64,000 nucleotides of DNA from Bacteroidota bacterium. Its GTDB lineage: Bacteria > Bacteroidota > Bacteroidia > Flavobacteriales > Schleiferiaceae. Under the pieces are notes generated by a model. That model ran no database searches. It saw only the letters and a list, made by a program, of their open reading frames with translations, and had not been told where the DNA came from. The stretch lies in contig JANSYJ010000002.1 of assembly GCA_024742495.1 (NCBI GenBank), positions 558,001 through 622,000 of the forward strand, given 5' to 3'. Shown here piece by piece: positions 18,301 to 26,118 of the stretch (its first letter is position 1; every line of letters starts with the position of its first letter). The position numbers and the translations under genes were made by a program.

Positions 18301-18784
18301 CTGCCTTTAGCATAATGGGGAAGCCAATTTTCTCTGCCGCGGCAATTATTTCTGCTTCTTCCTTCAGACCATCGGCCCCTTCTATCATGGGAACCCCCAC
18401 TTTTTTCGCGAGATTTTTCGCGGCAATTTTATTGCCCAATTGCTCCATAATGGCCGCTTCAGGACCAATAAAGGTGATGCCCTCTTCTTTACAACGGCGA
18501 GCAAAGTCAATATTCTCGCTTAGAAACCCGTAACCAGGATGAATGGCATCAATTTTTTTCCGCTTGGCAATTCGCAGTATTTCTTCAATATCTAAATAAG
18601 GGCGCAGTGGTTCTTCATTAGGACCAATTTGATAAGATTCATCGGCCTTATAGCGGTGAAGGGAATAACGATCTTCATAACTATAAATGGCAACGGTACG
18701 CAGTTTTAACTCCGTAGCGGCGCGGAAAATACGGATTGCAATTTCACCGCGGTTGGCAACGAGAAGCCTTTCTATTTTCGGCAT
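15344..18784 (-). CDS. pyc: Pyruvate carboxylase
   Basis: 1146-aa single-chain enzyme converting pyruvate, bicarbonate and ATP to oxaloacetate. Domains in order: biotin carboxylase (residues about 1-455, with LVANRGEIAIRI, ATP-grasp GGGGRGMR and ERDCSVQRRFQK), carboxyltransferase (about 530-800, starting DTTFRDAHQSL, with IKDMAGLLKPY and HLHTHDTAG), PYC/allosteric tether, and a C-terminal biotinyl domain with EAMKMES, the biotinylated Lys near residue 1111. Full length, cytoplasmic, anaplerotic. Divergent from the cytochrome operon. Confidence 0.97.
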   Translation of the reverse strand: MPKIERLLVANRGEIAIRIFRAATELKLRTVAIYSYEDRYSLHRYKADESYQIGPNEEPLRPYLDIEEILRIAKRKKIDAIHPGYGFLSENIDFARRCKEEGITFIGPEAAIMEQLGNKIAAKNLAKKVGVPMIEGADGLKEEAEIIAAAEKIGFPIMLKAASGGGGRGMRVVRDLKSLLSAYREASGEAAKAFGDPTIFLEKFVEDPKHIEVQLLGDLHGNLVHLHERDCSVQRRFQKVVEVAPASTLNMATRKQLHEYALRIAKAVNYTHAGTVEFLVDKNENIYFIEVNPRIQVEHTITEEITGYDIVKAQIQVAQGEPLDGPMIGIPNQEAIKVNGHAIQCRITTEDPANGFSPDYGTIIAYRNAAGMGIRLDEGSSYPGVKISPFFDSMLVKVSAWGTSLDVASDRMRRALSEFRIRGVQTNIPFLQNVIAHPVFRSGQQRVGFIENHPDLLEIQKTRNRGTRVLSYMSEVIVNGNPEIKNHDPNRKFQEAIVPEYDRHSAHTPGTKNLLTELGPAGLSEWLKDQKKIYFTDTTFRDAHQSLLATRVRTIDLLNIAESYSKSAPQLFSAEIWGGATFDVCMRFLKEDPWERLRLLRQAMPNVLTQMLIRASNAVGYKAYPDNLVEKFIAKSWENGVDVFRIFDSLNWTEQLKVSTQAVLRETEGLAEVSICYTGDISDPKNHPKYSLEYYLDLAKRIEDMGAHILAIKDMAGLLKPYAAEKLIKELKKSISIPIHLHTHDTAGIQSATYLKAIEAGVDVVDVAIDSMSGLTSQPNFNSMLAALQGHERENPMDLQKMNEMSVYWERIRDWYYPFESGLKSGTAQLYDHEIPGGQYSNLRPQARGLGIEDQFETIKKNYKIANQLMGDLVKVTPSSKVVGDLAMFMTTNGYSKEDLMAKGGDISFPDSLISFFKGELGQPHGGFPILFQKLVLKNEKPFKERPNAHLDPVDFDNEMQAFQKEYGKDLSELDFLSYRLYPKVFLDYLKFKREFGDVWRIPSLAFWYGLKQNEEVMVEIDQGKTILVRFLGITEPNEMGYRQVYFKLNGQNRHVEVLDRMIEVSTVQNKKAIEEHEIGSPLQGKLVQVLVKVGDRVEKNDPLFVIEAMKMESTVLATRPGTVRNIDLSDNSMVAQDDLVLSLES

Positions 18785-18881
18785 TTGAATGGGCTTAAGG
18801 ATTGTTGCCCCAAATTACAAAATAGCCTATTGCTTAGGGAGCAATAATCAGTATAAATAAGCGCTACTGTAGCTAAGGCCA

Positions 18882-18912
18882 GTTTTAGTTTGTTTTTTAT
18901 GATAAATTTGAA
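18882..18912 (+). promoter_or_regulatory. Candidate Bacteroidota promoter of the cytochrome operon
   Basis: TAAATTTG at 18903-18910 fits the Bacteroidota -7 consensus TAnnTTTG, and a T-rich TTTTAG lies about 20 bases upstream near the -33 position. It lies 38 bases before the ATG of the first operon gene. The assignment is by pattern only. Confidence 0.35.
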
Positions 18913-18948
18913 TTGAGCTAAAACCAAACCGTCCTAACCTAATATTTT

Positions 18949-19806
18949 ATGGCTCGAAAGTCCAAGCTTAAACTCGGACATCTTATATACCAATCTATAT
19001 TGGTGCTTATTGTAATGATTGTTAGCCTTTGGTTAGCAATTCACGGTTACGATTATTATCAAACCCCGCTTGAGGAACGATTTTACCACCCTGAACACGA
19101 GTGGTTTAAAGCATCAGGTTTATTTGGGCATGGATTGGGAGTAATTGGTACCCTGCTTATTTGTATCGGTGTTTTTGGCTATATACCGGCTAAAAAGTAT
19201 GGCTTCCTGGAAAAGTACATTCGCCTACGCTACCTTTTAGAGTTCCATATTTTTCTCTGCACATTAGGTCCAGTTTTGATTCTCTTTCACACTACCTTCA
19301 AATTTGGTGGGGTGGTATCCATTGCTTTTTGGTCCATGGTTTTGGTGGTCTTGTCGGGTGTTGTTGGGCGCTATATTTATTTACAAATCCCCCGAAGCAT
19401 TTCCGGACGAGAGCTCAGTAAGCAGGAAATCAGAGAAACTCAAAAGGAACATTTAAAGGGCCTGAATTTATTAAAGGAACAGGCACCAGAATTATACCTG
19501 CAGATTAGCAATTTTAATAAGGGTGAAGAAGGACAATGGCAAGGTCGCTCTGCATTTAAAAAGCAGTTTAAACAATTGAAGAAAAACCTGGCCGTTTCTT
19601 CTTTATCAGGGAAGGAACAAAGAAGTCTTTTAGCGGATTTTAAAAATGAGCAGGTTTTACAGCGCAAAATTGAGCGCTTGGAATACATGCAAAAGCTTTT
19701 TAAATATTGGCATGTGGCCCACCGTCCTTTTGCATTAATAATGCTCATTGTATTGATCTTACATATCGTGGTGACTATGGGAATGGGCTATACTTGGATT
19801 TTTTAA
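18949..19806 (+). CDS. Membrane cytochrome b-like subunit, first gene of the multiheme operon
   Basis: 285 aa. Spans lie near residues 10-32, 55-78, 93-113, 120-143 and 258-282, with a soluble charged segment (about 150-255) rich in Lys/Glu/Gln. Membrane His residues come in several pairs: FGHGLGVIG, EFHIFLC, LFHTTF, AHRPFALI and LILHIVV. This suggests one or two b-type hemes in a four-helix bundle. I do not recognise a named family. The next gene, an Fe-S/flavin oxidoreductase, starts 2 bases after its stop, so this protein probably takes electrons from it or from quinol and feeds the periplasmic cytochromes. Confidence 0.65.
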   Translation: MARKSKLKLGHLIYQSILVLIVMIVSLWLAIHGYDYYQTPLEERFYHPEHEWFKASGLFGHGLGVIGTLLICIGVFGYIPAKKYGFLEKYIRLRYLLEFHIFLCTLGPVLILFHTTFKFGGVVSIAFWSMVLVVLSGVVGRYIYLQIPRSISGRELSKQEIRETQKEHLKGLNLLKEQAPELYLQISNFNKGEEGQWQGRSAFKKQFKQLKKNLAVSSLSGKEQRSLLADFKNEQVLQRKIERLEYMQKLFKYWHVAHRPFALIMLIVLILHIVVTMGMGYTWIF

Positions 19807-19808
19807 GC

Positions 19809-21128
19809 ATGTGGGAGGCCCTCATCTATAGCATCGTTATTCTAATAGCCGCATTTATAGTTTGGTATTATTTGCGTGCTGGTATCCAACAATCTAAGTC
19901 AATTGAAGGTAAGGTAAAGCAGGCCCAAGAAGAAGGTCGTTTTCAACCGGTTTCTCTTCATCCTCATATCGATCCCAATCGCTGCATTGGCAGTGGTGCC
20001 TGCATACGCGCCTGCCCAGAGGAGGATATCATTGGGCTTTTGGATGGTAGAGCTACCTTAATTAATGCTAGCAGTTGTATTGGACATGGAGCCTGTTTTC
20101 ATTCTTGTCCGGTGGACGCTATTAGTCTGCGAATTGGCACCGAAGAAAGAGGAATTGACCTACCCCATGTAAAACCCGATTACGAAACCAATATTAGTGG
20201 AATATACATTGCCGGTGAATTAGGAGGAATGGGGCTTATTAAGAATAGCGCTGATCAAGGGGTGCAAGCCTGCACTAATGCAGCTGCTGCTCTGCCAAAG
20301 GAAGTGGCCTGCGATCTCGATTTAGTGATCATTGGAGCCGGTCCCGCTGGAATTGCGGCTGCATTAAGAGCAAAGGAGTTGGGCCTTAATTTTAAGCTTT
20401 TGGAACAGGATTCTTTGGGAGGCACCGTCTTTACCTATCCGCGTGAAAAGGTCGTGATGACGCAGCCCATGGATTTGCCTCTCTTCGGGAAGCTTAAGTT
20501 TTATAATACTAATAAAGAAGAGCTCCTAAGTACTTGGTCAAAGCTCATTGAGGATCATGCTATACCCTTACAGGAACATAGCAAGGTGAAGGCTATCTCG
20601 GAGCAAGGCGATTACCATTTTAAACTCGAATTGGCATCAGGCGAAAGCCTCGAATGCCGCTCAGTAATAATTGCAATTGGTCGTAGAGGTAGCCCCCGTA
20701 AATTGGGAGTAGCCGGTGAAGAATCGGAAAAAGTAGCCTATCGGTTATTGGAACCCGAGAACATTCAAAATCAGAAGGTGCTGGTAGTAGGTGGTGGCGA
20801 CTCGGCAGTTGAGGCGGCCTTACTATTAATGAATCACAATCAGGTAAGTATCTCTTATCGAAAGGCGCATTTTGCACGCATTAAGAAGGGAAACCAGATA
20901 AAGTTGGAAGAGGCTTTGGCAAGTGGAAAGATTAAGCCACTACTTGAAACGAATTTAAAAGCGATTGAAAAGGAGGCGGTATTCCTACTGGATAAGGAAG
21001 GCCAAGAATTGAGAATAGACAATCAAAAGGTATTCATTTTTGCCGGTGGAGAATTGCCAATTTCATTTTTACAGTCGGCGGGAATTACAGTTGAAAAAAC
21101 CTTCGGGAAAACCCTAAAGAAACATTGA
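19809..21128 (+). CDS. Membrane-anchored ferredoxin / pyridine nucleotide-disulfide-type flavin oxidoreductase
   Basis: 439 aa from the ATG at 19809; the upstream frame overlaps the preceding gene and is not used. Residues 1-25 are one hydrophobic span (LIYSIVILIAAFIVWYY). Two 4Fe-4S sites follow (CIGSGACIRACP near residue 60, CIGHGACFHSCP near 90). A FAD/NAD(P) oxidoreductase domain follows, with GAGPAGIAAALRA near 180, VVGGGDSAVEAALL near 330 and IFAGGELPI near the end. The flavin part resembles YpdA/thioredoxin-reductase-like enzymes but has no CxxC disulfide motif. It would oxidise NAD(P)H or ferredoxin at the cytoplasmic face and pass electrons to the adjacent b-type subunit. Confidence 0.8.
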   Translation: MWEALIYSIVILIAAFIVWYYLRAGIQQSKSIEGKVKQAQEEGRFQPVSLHPHIDPNRCIGSGACIRACPEEDIIGLLDGRATLINASSCIGHGACFHSCPVDAISLRIGTEERGIDLPHVKPDYETNISGIYIAGELGGMGLIKNSADQGVQACTNAAAALPKEVACDLDLVIIGAGPAGIAAALRAKELGLNFKLLEQDSLGGTVFTYPREKVVMTQPMDLPLFGKLKFYNTNKEELLSTWSKLIEDHAIPLQEHSKVKAISEQGDYHFKLELASGESLECRSVIIAIGRRGSPRKLGVAGEESEKVAYRLLEPENIQNQKVLVVGGGDSAVEAALLLMNHNQVSISYRKAHFARIKKGNQIKLEEALASGKIKPLLETNLKAIEKEAVFLLDKEGQELRIDNQKVFIFAGGELPISFLQSAGITVEKTFGKTLKKH

Positions 21129-22723
21129 AGCATAGAGTTTACATAGCAGTGTTCTTTAGCCTTTTAAGCCTAAATTCTTTGATGGCTCAGTTTTCACCTG
21201 GCAAACTCTCGGAAGCGCATGCTGAATTTGAGGGCTTAGATAATTGCACCCTTTGCCATAAAATTGGCGCCCAAGTTTCGGAACAGAAATGTTTGGAATG
21301 CCATAAGGAGCTGCAAAGCTTATTGGATGCGAATAGAGGATATCATTCATCTAAAGAGGTTCAGGCGAAAACCTGCGTGAATTGCCACAGCGAGCATCAC
21401 GGAAGAAAGTTTGATGCCTTGCATTTTGATGAAGATCAATTTGATCATGAACTGGCGGGATACCCCTTAGAAGGTGCTCACGATCGCATCGACTGTAGAG
21501 ATTGCCACAAACCCGATTACATCGCAGATCCTGAGCTGGCCAAAAGGACTAAAACATTTCTAGGTTTAGAAGCCGCCTGTTTAAGTTGTCATGTGGATTA
21601 TCATCAAGAAGACTTGGGAGCAGATTGCCTTTCTTGTCATAACTATGAAAGTTTTAAAGAAACCCCAGGTTTTGATCATGATGAGACTGATTTTCCCTTA
21701 GTTGGGGCGCATCAGGAAGTTCAATGTTTAGACTGCCATCCAAAGGTGATGAAGGCGGGCAGGGACTTTCAGCAATTCTCCAATCTTTCCTTTCAAAAAT
21801 GTACCGATTGCCATGAGGATAGCCACAATGGTAAATTTGGAGAAAACTGCACGGATTGCCATCGTGAAGAGTCTTGGTCTATTTTAAAGAATAAGCATCG
21901 ATTTAATCACAATCTTACCGACTACCCATTAGAAGGCCAACATAAATTAGTTGCCTGTAATGACTGCCATCGCTCGGGAAACTTTCAAGCGAGTATGCCT
22001 TTTGCGCGTTGTACCGATTGCCATGAAGACTATCATCAGGGTGAAATAAGTGCAATAAGCAGTGGTGTAAAGGATTGCGATGCTTGTCATGCTTTAACGA
22101 GTCCTTTTACTTCATCCTCTTACGATTGGCAGGATCATCAAGAAAGTGACTTTGCCCTTGAGGGAGCACATTTAGCAACGCCGTGTTTCGCCTGCCACAA
22201 GGAAACTGAGAATAGCCGCTGGGATTTTCAATTCGAAAGCCAATCCTGTGTTTCCTGTCATGATGATGTCCATCAGGATTTTCTCAGTGAGAAATACTAT
22301 CCAAATCAAGACTGCGAAGCTTGTCATACGGCTGAAGCTTGGTCGGATATCAAATTTGATCACAAAGAAACCGGTTGGAACCTAGATGGGGCTCATGCTA
22401 AAGAAAATTGCCGAGCCTGCCATTATAATTCTAATTTGCAACGTTTTAAAGTATTAAGCGGCGATTGCGTGGAATGCCATGATAATGTACATGGTTCTCA
22501 ATTTGAGGCCAAAGGGACAAATAACTGCTTATTATGCCATCGCAGTGCTTTAACTTGGAATGCGGATAATTTTGATCATCAGCAAAGCCAATTCCCCCTA
22601 GAAGGAAAGCATGCTATTGTAGATTGCAAAGCCTGCCATAAGCCGGAATTGCAAAGCGATGGTGCAGAAATGATTATTTATAAAATTGAAAAGTTTGAAT
22701 GCATAGATTGCCACGGTTCTTAG
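21125..22723 (+). CDS. 20-heme cytochrome c
   Basis: 532 aa. The start is a TTG at 21125 overlapping the previous stop; the first ATG (21182) would cut off most of the signal peptide MKHRVYIAVFFSLLSLNSL, so TTG must be used. I count 20 CxxCH heme-binding motifs evenly spread from residue about 40 to the last residues (final CIDCH). They are organised as a repeated unit of the form FDH..TDFPLxGAH..VxCxxCH, with extra His residues for distal ligation. It is exported and matured in the periplasm, and probably forms a long heme wire. Overlaps the next cytochrome gene by 25 bases. Confidence 0.9.
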   Translation: MKHRVYIAVFFSLLSLNSLMAQFSPGKLSEAHAEFEGLDNCTLCHKIGAQVSEQKCLECHKELQSLLDANRGYHSSKEVQAKTCVNCHSEHHGRKFDALHFDEDQFDHELAGYPLEGAHDRIDCRDCHKPDYIADPELAKRTKTFLGLEAACLSCHVDYHQEDLGADCLSCHNYESFKETPGFDHDETDFPLVGAHQEVQCLDCHPKVMKAGRDFQQFSNLSFQKCTDCHEDSHNGKFGENCTDCHREESWSILKNKHRFNHNLTDYPLEGQHKLVACNDCHRSGNFQASMPFARCTDCHEDYHQGEISAISSGVKDCDACHALTSPFTSSSYDWQDHQESDFALEGAHLATPCFACHKETENSRWDFQFESQSCVSCHDDVHQDFLSEKYYPNQDCEACHTAEAWSDIKFDHKETGWNLDGAHAKENCRACHYNSNLQRFKVLSGDCVECHDNVHGSQFEAKGTNNCLLCHRSALTWNADNFDHQQSQFPLEGKHAIVDCKACHKPELQSDGAEMIIYKIEKFECIDCHGS

Positions 22724-23727
22724 CTCTGATTTTGATCCTGGGTTTAAGTGTAAGCTTAACTGGTCAAAATCCCCATGGAGAGGATTTTCGAATTAATTGC
22801 GCAGATTGCCATAATGCAGGCTCCTGGCAAGTAGCGATTAATGCAATAAAGTTCGATCATAGTTCTACGGGCTTTGCTTTGGAAGGGCAACACTCCACCG
22901 TTGCTTGCATGGATTGTCATCAAGATTTAGATTTTAAAACTGTAGAATCGGAATGTGTTACTTGTCATGAGGATGTGCATCAGATGAGCGTTGGTAACGA
23001 TTGTATGCGCTGTCATGATAGTCAATCTTGGCTGGTTTTTGAGATTCCCGAATTGCATGAGCAAAATGGCTTTCCCTTACAGGGAGCTCATACCGCCTTG
23101 GCCTGTGTTGATTGCCATGATAATAGCAATAATCTAGTTTGGGAGCGATTAGGGCAGGAGTGCATGGACTGTCATCAAAGGGATTTTTTGCAAACCACCA
23201 ATCCCAATCATGTAGAAGCAGGATTTTCGATGAATTGCGTGGCCTGCCATGAGCCATTTAGTCAAGCTTGGAGTGGCGATAACTTTCATTATTTCTTTCC
23301 CCTCACGCAGGGTCACGATGGCTTAGACTGCCGTGATTGCCATCAGTCTGATGCTTATGACCAGCTTAGCCCCAATTGCGTTTCTTGCCATTTGGAAGAT
23401 TATCAAAATACCCAAAACCCAAATCATTTGGCATCGGGAATCCCTCGAGATTGCGCCCTTTGCCATAGCACCGCCCCAGGTTGGATGCCGGCCAATTTCC
23501 GATCTCATGATGATTTGTACTTCCCTATTTACAGCGGAAATCATCAAGGAGAATGGAACTCTTGTATCGAATGCCATCTAGACCCAAATAATTACAGCAA
23601 TTTTAGTTGCATCGACTGCCATGAGCATAATGACGAAGCGGATATGCGCGATGAACATGACGGGGTAGGTGGCTATCGCTTCGAGAGTAATGCCTGCCTA
23701 AGTTGCCATCCCGATGGATCGGAATAA
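22699..23727 (+). CDS. 13-heme cytochrome c
   Basis: 342 aa. ATG at 22699 lies inside the end of the preceding gene (25-base overlap); a TTG at 22708 is a possible alternative. Signal peptide RFLALILILGLSVSLTGQ. I count 13 CxxCH motifs with the same repeat style (FDHSSTGFALEGQHSTVACMDCH), but with more irregular spacing near the C terminus, where the last motif CLSCH is six residues from the end. Sequence similarity to the previous gene suggests duplication. Predicted periplasmic or outer-membrane-associated electron carrier. Confidence 0.88.
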   Translation: MHRLPRFLALILILGLSVSLTGQNPHGEDFRINCADCHNAGSWQVAINAIKFDHSSTGFALEGQHSTVACMDCHQDLDFKTVESECVTCHEDVHQMSVGNDCMRCHDSQSWLVFEIPELHEQNGFPLQGAHTALACVDCHDNSNNLVWERLGQECMDCHQRDFLQTTNPNHVEAGFSMNCVACHEPFSQAWSGDNFHYFFPLTQGHDGLDCRDCHQSDAYDQLSPNCVSCHLEDYQNTQNPNHLASGIPRDCALCHSTAPGWMPANFRSHDDLYFPIYSGNHQGEWNSCIECHLDPNNYSNFSCIDCHEHNDEADMRDEHDGVGGYRFESNACLSCHPDGSE

Positions 23728-23729
23728 GA

Positions 23730-25343
23730 ATGCTTGAAAGGAAAATCAAATATGGCCTCCTACTGCTAATTTGCACCCTAAGCCTTAAAGCTCAGGAAAA
23801 GCGCGAGGCAAGCGTGTCTTTTATAAGCGGGGAGAGTGTTTACCTGCGATTCGAAAGTACCGAAGGGGTTGCGGAGGGCGACACACTTTTTCAAGTGAGC
23901 GAGCAAAAACCATGTTTACGGATTTTAAAGGTTTCTTCCGTTTCGGTCTTAGCGGAATCTATCGGTTCCTGTTTTATTGAGAAAGGGTCAGTCTTCCATC
24001 TGAAGTTAAAATCGAAGCCCAGTAAGCTTGATAATACGGTGTCTGACGCCGAGCTTCAAATTGCCGCGGGCCCGGCAGAAAGCAGGGAGGATAGTTTAAG
24101 TATTAAGCAAAATAAAGGGCTTCCCGAGGCAAGAATTTACAAGAATAATTATCTAAACCTTGGCATAAGTAGTGCCTTAACGCAAAGTACCAATGGCCGG
24201 AGTAATATAAGATCCGTTTTTAGAGCCAATCTCCGAATGGATAGTTTATTTGGAAAAGACATTCGATTTGAGAGCTTTGGGAACTTTCAGGATTTCCGCC
24301 GGACTTATGAAAGTGATGCCGATCCCTTTAGGGCCAACCTTTATAATATGGCCCTAACATATCGTTCCAAGGAACATCATCAAATTAGCTTGGGTCGTAA
24401 GATAAACCGTCGTGTGGCCTCCTTAGGAGCTATAGACGGATTGCAGTGGGAGGCAAATTATAATAATTATCGCTTGGGACTAATTGCAGGATCTAGGCCA
24501 GATTTCGAAAACTTCTCCTTTAATCCAAGCCTCATGCAGTATGGCCTTTACGGGGCTTATGATTGGCGAGGAAAAACTGGGTCTGGACAAATAAGCCTGG
24601 GGATTTTGGAACAGAGAAATGATGGCCAAATAGATCGAAGGTATCTATATACCCAGCAAAATTTTCACCTTAAACGCTTCAGTGCTTTCGCTTCCGCAGA
24701 AATAGATCTTTATGAAAACTTCGATACTGCCACCGCTGCTAATGCCTTTAAATTAAGCTCTTTATTTCTCTCAGCACGATATCGGATAAATTCAAGATGG
24801 AATGTATTCGCTTCTTATGATAGCCGCCAACAGATAATTTTCTTTGAGCGCTATGACTCTGAAATTGAACGATTACTAGCAGAGCAAGGAGCGCGACAGG
24901 GTTTAAGATTGCGTAGTGATTACCGATTTTTTAAGGCTACGAGCTTAGGTGTTTCATACAATTTCCGCACTAATCCCAGCTTTGGGAATAATAGCGAGAA
25001 TATCCAAATTTACCTGCGGCAGGGCTCCATACCCTGGATCGGTGGTGCTCTTTTATATCGCTTCAATAAAAATGAGAATGGCAATCTTTCTTCAGAAATA
25101 AACTCCATTCGCTATTCGCGAAACTTTCCGGCGAATTGGCGCTTTTCAATGAATTACCGTTATGTGGCTTATAATTATACTCTTTGGGATATTAGCCAAG
25201 ATCCACAAATGTATTATGGTTTAGAGCTTTCCAAAAGCATCAATCAAAATTGGAACATCGCCTTAATGGGAGAGTATAGCCAACTTAATGAGGAAGATCT
25301 CATCCGCGTATTTATTCGGATTAACAAAAGACTTAGATTTTAA
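23730..25343 (+). CDS. Outer-membrane beta-barrel protein of the cytochrome operon
   Basis: 537 aa from the ATG at 23730 (MLERKIKYGLLLLICTLSLKAQ signal peptide). An upstream in-frame ATG at 23703 overlaps the preceding gene. Residues about 25-120 form a small soluble domain. From about 140 to the end there are many alternating polar/aromatic strands (LGISSALTQS, FESFGNFQDF, WRFSMNYRYVAYNY), ending in IRVFIRINKRLRF, a typical barrel closure with terminal Phe. In this position it probably forms the porin sleeve of a porin-cytochrome conduit, although it shows no sequence match that I can see to MtrB. That role is inference from neighbours. Confidence 0.65.
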   Translation: MLERKIKYGLLLLICTLSLKAQEKREASVSFISGESVYLRFESTEGVAEGDTLFQVSEQKPCLRILKVSSVSVLAESIGSCFIEKGSVFHLKLKSKPSKLDNTVSDAELQIAAGPAESREDSLSIKQNKGLPEARIYKNNYLNLGISSALTQSTNGRSNIRSVFRANLRMDSLFGKDIRFESFGNFQDFRRTYESDADPFRANLYNMALTYRSKEHHQISLGRKINRRVASLGAIDGLQWEANYNNYRLGLIAGSRPDFENFSFNPSLMQYGLYGAYDWRGKTGSGQISLGILEQRNDGQIDRRYLYTQQNFHLKRFSAFASAEIDLYENFDTATAANAFKLSSLFLSARYRINSRWNVFASYDSRQQIIFFERYDSEIERLLAEQGARQGLRLRSDYRFFKATSLGVSYNFRTNPSFGNNSENIQIYLRQGSIPWIGGALLYRFNKNENGNLSSEINSIRYSRNFPANWRFSMNYRYVAYNYTLWDISQDPQMYYGLELSKSINQNWNIALMGEYSQLNEEDLIRVFIRINKRLRF

Positions 25344-25344
25344 A

Positions 25345-26103
25345 ATGAAGTATTTAAGAATTGCGGTGGCATTTGGCTTAATGGCATCTTGTCAACAAGG
25401 ACCAAAAGTTTTAGAGGCCGAAGAAAGTGAAGCCAAGGAAATTTTTAATTCCGAAACCGAGCAAAGCAGCGCTTCAGGCCATTCAGGAGCACATCATGTT
25501 GTAGTTAAGGATACGCTGCAGGGCGACCGCTATACTTATTTAAAGGTTTTGGAAGGCGACCACGAATATTGGCTGGCAACCTTAAAAGGTGATTTTCAAC
25601 TGGAAGAGGAATATCATTTTGAAAATGGACTTTATAAAACTGACTATTATTCTACCACCTTTGATCGCAATTTTGCGGAGCTCTATTTGGTTAGTGAGCT
25701 AAGGCCAGCCTTTAGTAAGGGACAGAAAAACGCTTTGAACGCAATATTCAATCAGGGAAACGACACTCAAGTCAAGACTGGAAATGGTACAGAGACTGGC
25801 GACATTGAAGCGCTAGAAGGATCTATTAGCATTAAAGAATTAATCCAAAACGCCGATGATTGGATCGGGAAGGAGGTTCAAATTACCGCTAAGGTAACGA
25901 AGCTCAATGCCCATATTATGGATCGTCATTGGCTACATTTAAAAGATGGCAGTTTTGATAGTTTCGACATGGTGGCGACTTCACAAACCGCTGTACCCGT
26001 GGGACATATTGTAAGCCTAAAAGCTACCCTCAATAAAAATGTTGATTTCGGAGCGGGCTATTCTTACGATCTGATTTTAGAGAATGCCGAACTTATTCCC
26101 TAA
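25345..26103 (+). CDS. Lipoprotein with C-terminal OB-fold-like domain
   Basis: 252 aa from the ATG at 25345, one base after the barrel stop. Lipobox LMASC (Cys near residue 15). A Glu/Ser-rich linker is followed by a His-containing segment (SGHSGAHHVVVKD). The domain at about 170-252 starts ISIKELIQNADDWIGKEVQITAKVTK and contains HWLHLKDGS, the pattern of OB-fold proteins found next to cytochrome and nitrite reductase genes (NrfJ-like, bOB). It may help metal or heme handling at the periplasmic side of the complex. Confidence 0.65.
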   Translation: MKYLRIAVAFGLMASCQQGPKVLEAEESEAKEIFNSETEQSSASGHSGAHHVVVKDTLQGDRYTYLKVLEGDHEYWLATLKGDFQLEEEYHFENGLYKTDYYSTTFDRNFAELYLVSELRPAFSKGQKNALNAIFNQGNDTQVKTGNGTETGDIEALEGSISIKELIQNADDWIGKEVQITAKVTKLNAHIMDRHWLHLKDGSFDSFDMVATSQTAVPVGHIVSLKATLNKNVDFGAGYSYDLILENAELIP

Positions 26104-26118
26104 TCTATTCGATATTAA

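Noticed and set aside
21125-23727. Strongly repeated sequence resembling a CRISPR-like or tandem repeat region
   Set aside because: The periodicity comes from repeated CxxCH heme motifs in an open coding frame, not from short spacers between identical repeats.
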